A DNA stretch of 64,000 bases. It comes from Agrocybe praecox. Lineage: Eukaryota; Basidiomycota; Agaricomycetes; Agaricales; Agrocybaceae. Positions 61,401 to 64,000 of the stretch are shown here, piece after piece. The position numbers and the translations under genes were made by a program. The first letter of the stretch is position 1; the number at the start of each line of letters is the position of its first letter. The notes beneath the pieces were generated by a model, which had not been told where the DNA came from, made no database searches, and worked only from the letters and a program-made list of their open reading frames with translations. The DNA lies in contig OZ024840.1 in NCBI GenBank assembly GCA_964017145.1, forward strand, positions 3,472,001 through 3,536,000, given 5' to 3'.

Positions 61401-62033
61401 AACTACAAAAATATTGATACTTTGATTAGATCCGCATTATACACTACGACTCACCGTCATGCGCAAACGTCGTGCCAGATGACCCTGCTTGCTTCAAAGA
61501 AACGTCCGTCGGTATTGAGATAGACAATTCCCCCTCGTCACTTTCCTGAAGTGCTGAGTATATCTTTCGTTTGAGCTCTGGGTGACGATGACAATCCTGC
61601 GCCTCTGTTGGTCCTCCCATCGTCATATTCGTCAATGGGTCCACATGTGTAAAGTCCGCAGGGTGGCCTGCCACAGTTACGCTTTGGATGGCTGCATACG
61701 CGTAAATTAGTTTATATTGTGCAGTCAGAACGCTCTCGAAAACATACCACATTGCCTTGAGTGCAAGTGAATCGTCCTAAGCTCGCTGCTCGTGGGTACG
61801 ATAGTAATCTCCGTGTATCCCTGCATTCAATATGAGTTCCTCCGGCTGCCATAGGATGTACACCATTACTGACCCATAGTACACCAGAGAAGTCAATTTC
61901 TAGAACTACCTTTTGATGACTAGTAGAGACGAGAGTGATTGTCAGTACAACCTTGAACCAGACAAGAAGAATGAACTTATATAGAGAAACCACGTCGAAT
62001 ATGTTCGCGCGGAAGGCTGGTCCGTGCATCCAT
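55474..62033 (-). CDS. TAF2: TFIID subunit TAF2 with three C-terminal bromodomain modules
   Basis: Core promoter-binding subunit of TFIID. The N-terminal M1-aminopeptidase-like part (61900-58900) starts near THQKVVLEIDFSGVLWGYTE and RTIHLHSRQCAIQSVTVAG. At the zinc site it reads HALGHTLACQWAGINIIPKS and DLWLVNGLALYI, so the H-E-x-x-H motif and the distal Glu are lost, as in other TAF2 proteins. HEAT-like repeats follow to 58020. A Pro/Lys-rich linker (57990-57500) then gives three bromodomain units: A, YFDIIKDPMDLSTMGAKLEE with NNAKLYNLPG; B, YYDEIKNPMDFGTMSRKLHS with SNCRLFNPPG; C, IRQKLDTDKYDTIDAFEADV with NNALKFNGDE. Each keeps the acetyl-lysine-binding Asn. The frame is continuous across the linker. 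The 5' end is uncertain: the exon before THQKV could begin at 62033, 62029 or, in another frame, at 62193. Confidence 0.9.
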
Positions 62034-62191
62034 GTTGCAGGTAGTACAGAATCAAAAAGGTCAATGAAGTCCTATGATGAATGAAAGGGGTGTTGAAGCT
62101 GAGCGCAGTGCTGAGTGGCGTGTAGATGGTGGTCAGCAAGACTGAGCTGGAGATTACGTAACGCGACCTCTCCCTGTTTTGGACTTCCATC

Positions 62192-64000
62192 ATGCCGCCT
62201 AAATCGAAATCGATATTTCGCCAACCTGGGGCGCAACATTTCCAGCTCGTCCATCGTTCTCAAAGAGATCCGCTTATAAATGATCCTGAGGCTAGTTCGC
62301 ATGTGCTTAAGCCGTTTGAGAGAGAAAACACCAAAAAGGTACATTTCTGGCTCATTTTTCTCGTTTTACATTGTTTTGATCCAACTTTTTTTATCAAGGG
62401 AAAATCTCGAGCTGATCTTGAGACCATCCTCGCCGAAGAAGAATTAACTAATGAGAGGGCTAACGTTGGAGAAGCCAGCCTATATGGAGTGTATTTTGAT
62501 GACACGGAGTACGATTACATGCGCCATCTTCGTGCGGTCGGCGTTCAAGAAGATGGTGTAGAGAGTGTCCTCATCGAAGCCCCGTCAACATCACAGAAAA
62601 ATAAATCTCAGTCGAAACGGAAGGTTGGCATTGAATTGCTTGATCTTCCCGAGGGTGTTCTAGCGTCTACTTCTGAACTCCCAAGAACCTACGAATCCCA
62701 GCAAGCGATCCCAGAGAGCATCGCCGGGTTCCAGCCTGATTTAGATTCACATCTTCGTCAAGTATTAGAAGCTCTAGAAGATGATGCTTTTGTGGATGAC
62801 GATTTAGAAGATGATTTTTTCGGCGAACTAGTAGCAGACGGTGAAAGAGGCAGCGATGAAGAAGTAGATTTCGAATTTCACGAGGATGGGATTGACCAAG
62901 AATCCGGGGGTTGCGAGGATGATGCTGAAGAAACCAGTTGGGAGAAAAGGTTCGCTGATTTCAAAAAATCTCGAACAGGCCCCAAGGGAGGAAGCGACGA
63001 TGGATATGATTCGGAAGGAAGAGATACCGTTGGCACATTACCCGCAATATCTGTTATTGGAGGCAAAGGGAAAAAGAGGAGAAAGGCTGCAAGTGATGCA
63101 TCTGGTTATAGTATGAGTAGCTCCTCTATGTATCGCAATGAAGCACTCCAGACACTGGACGAGAGGTTCGACCAGGTATTTATTTCAGTTTCCGTTACTG
63201 CTGTGAATTCACTAATCGAAATATTAGATGATTGCAAAACAATATAACGAAGAGGACGAGGAAGAAGATGACGTTGTTTCCAACGACGGTGACGACTCCG
63301 ATGAAGCACCTGACTTAATAACATCTCGGGAAGATTTCGACGCGATGGTCAATACCTTTTTAAACGATTTCGAAATTCTTGGTCGTAAGATGAAACCCAA
63401 AATGGAAGGCGAAAGTGGCGTTGAAAAGTTGGATAACTTCCGGCGCGCCTTGGGACAAGACGAACGCGTTAGAATTATGAGTGGAGATGATGATGAGCAA
63501 AATGTAGATGACGATGACGACCTATTCCCCAAGGACAAGGACAAGGACAGATGGGATTGTGAAACGATATTGAGTAAGTGTGTTATGTCCTACAAATGCA
63601 ATTATTTTCTTAGACTCTTTTGCCTAAGCCACCTACACAAACCTAGAGAACCACCCGCGTCTTATCCGTGCTCGTGATCCAAAACCTGTCCCTACAATTG
63701 TGCTCGATCGCAAGACGGGCATGCCTTCCGTCTTGAAGAAAACTGAAAAAGAAAAGATCCTATCAAATCGAGTTTCCTTCGCTCCAACGGCATCGGATGA
63801 TACAGAAGATTCGGATTCAGATGACGGTACACAACGTGGTATGGGCATATATTTGCACCGACCTTCAGCAGCTTATATATATTCACAGGTTCTGTTCAAA
63901 CAATCGCAAGACCACGAAACGAGTCCAAGGAGGACAAAAAGGCACGGAAAGCAGCAGTAAAAGCCGAGAGGCAAGCGCGACGAGTAGAAAAGAAAACCAC
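62192..64000 (+). CDS. LTV1: Ribosome biogenesis factor LTV1, 5' part (3' end outside window)
   Basis: Conserved 40S assembly and nuclear export factor. The start MPPKSKSIFRQPGAQHFQLV, then HRSQRDPLINDPEASSHVLK and PFERENTKK spliced at 62338 into GKSRADLETILAEEELTNER, is the LTV1 signature. GVYFDDTEYDYMRHLRAVG is the conserved acidic-aromatic block. The middle is very acidic (DDAFVDDDLEDDFFGELVAD). SSMYRNEALQTLDERFDQ leads into MIAKQYNEEDEEED and SREDFDAMVNTFLNDFEIL. Later exons read LENHPRLIRARDPKPVPTIV and VRNR-like SNRVSFAPTASDD. The window ends inside the basic C-terminal helix (KKARKAAVKAERQARRVEKK). Introns at 62339-62398, 63174-63226, about 63572-63646 and 63840-63887 are GT-AG. Confidence 0.95.

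Noticed and set aside
1..64000. Transposons, CRISPR arrays, rRNA genes, viral insertions, telomere repeats
   Set aside because: Scanned for by eye; no transposase, reverse transcriptase or integrase motifs, inverted-repeat ends, or repeat-spacer arrays were seen.

Overview
The window is nuclear DNA of a basidiomycete fungus, most likely an Agaricomycete. Genes are packed tightly on both strands. Almost all are broken by many GT-AG introns of roughly 45-70 bases, so individual open frames are only exons. The protein set is fungal: Fab1, Nvj2, Rsm22, the Dlp1/PDSS2 type of prenyl synthase subunit, and a DUF6535 membrane protein, a family I associate with mushroom-forming fungi. No rRNA, tRNA, CRISPR array or intact transposon was seen. 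All gene models were spliced by eye, so exon edges are good where a family is recognised and weak elsewhere.

Layout. 0-2.4 kb: 3' part of the SKI2 RNA helicase. 2.6-5.4 kb: a homeodomain-like regulator facing a lineage-specific protein. 6.4-11.6 kb: two divergent WD40 genes, DCAF11-like and TBL1/Sif2-like. 11.8-14.1 kb: a Ragulator roadblock subunit and a catalytically empty prenyl diphosphate synthase subunit. 14.4-18.3 kb: the DUF6535 protein and an unknown basic protein. 18.8-22.3 kb: Nvj2-like lipid transfer protein. 22.3-24.7 kb: a 2.4 kb gene-free stretch before a large disordered protein with four copies of a short motif (24.7-27.6 kb). 28.2-33.2 kb: a coiled-coil golgin-like protein and a RACK-independent, classical G-protein beta subunit. 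33.2-37.2 kb: a gene-poor stretch with eroded coding fragments, then a 75-residue stand-alone dsRNA-binding protein and a 64-residue membrane protein. 38.4-45.0 kb: USP39/Sad1, then three mitochondrial translation genes (Rsm22, uL1m, mL40). 45.2-55.3 kb: COP9 signalosome subunit 2 and the Fab1 PI3P 5-kinase. 55.5-62.0 kb: TFIID subunit TAF2 carrying three bromodomain modules. 62.2 kb to the end: 5' part of the ribosome biogenesis factor LTV1.

There is no operon-like pathway, but several neighbours are functionally related: three mitoribosome genes in a row, two of them sharing a 138-base divergent promoter; DCAF11 (CUL4 ligase adaptor) and CSN2 (cullin deneddylation) are in the same window; Nvj2, Ragulator and Fab1 all act at the vacuole or its contacts. 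The most notable points are the TAF2 triple-bromodomain tail, the four-copy K-L-x-x-F-F-G motif protein, the tiny dsRNA-binding gene in the gene-poor stretch, the DDxxD-less prenyl synthase, and the homeodomain-like gene whose reading frame needs non-standard junctions.
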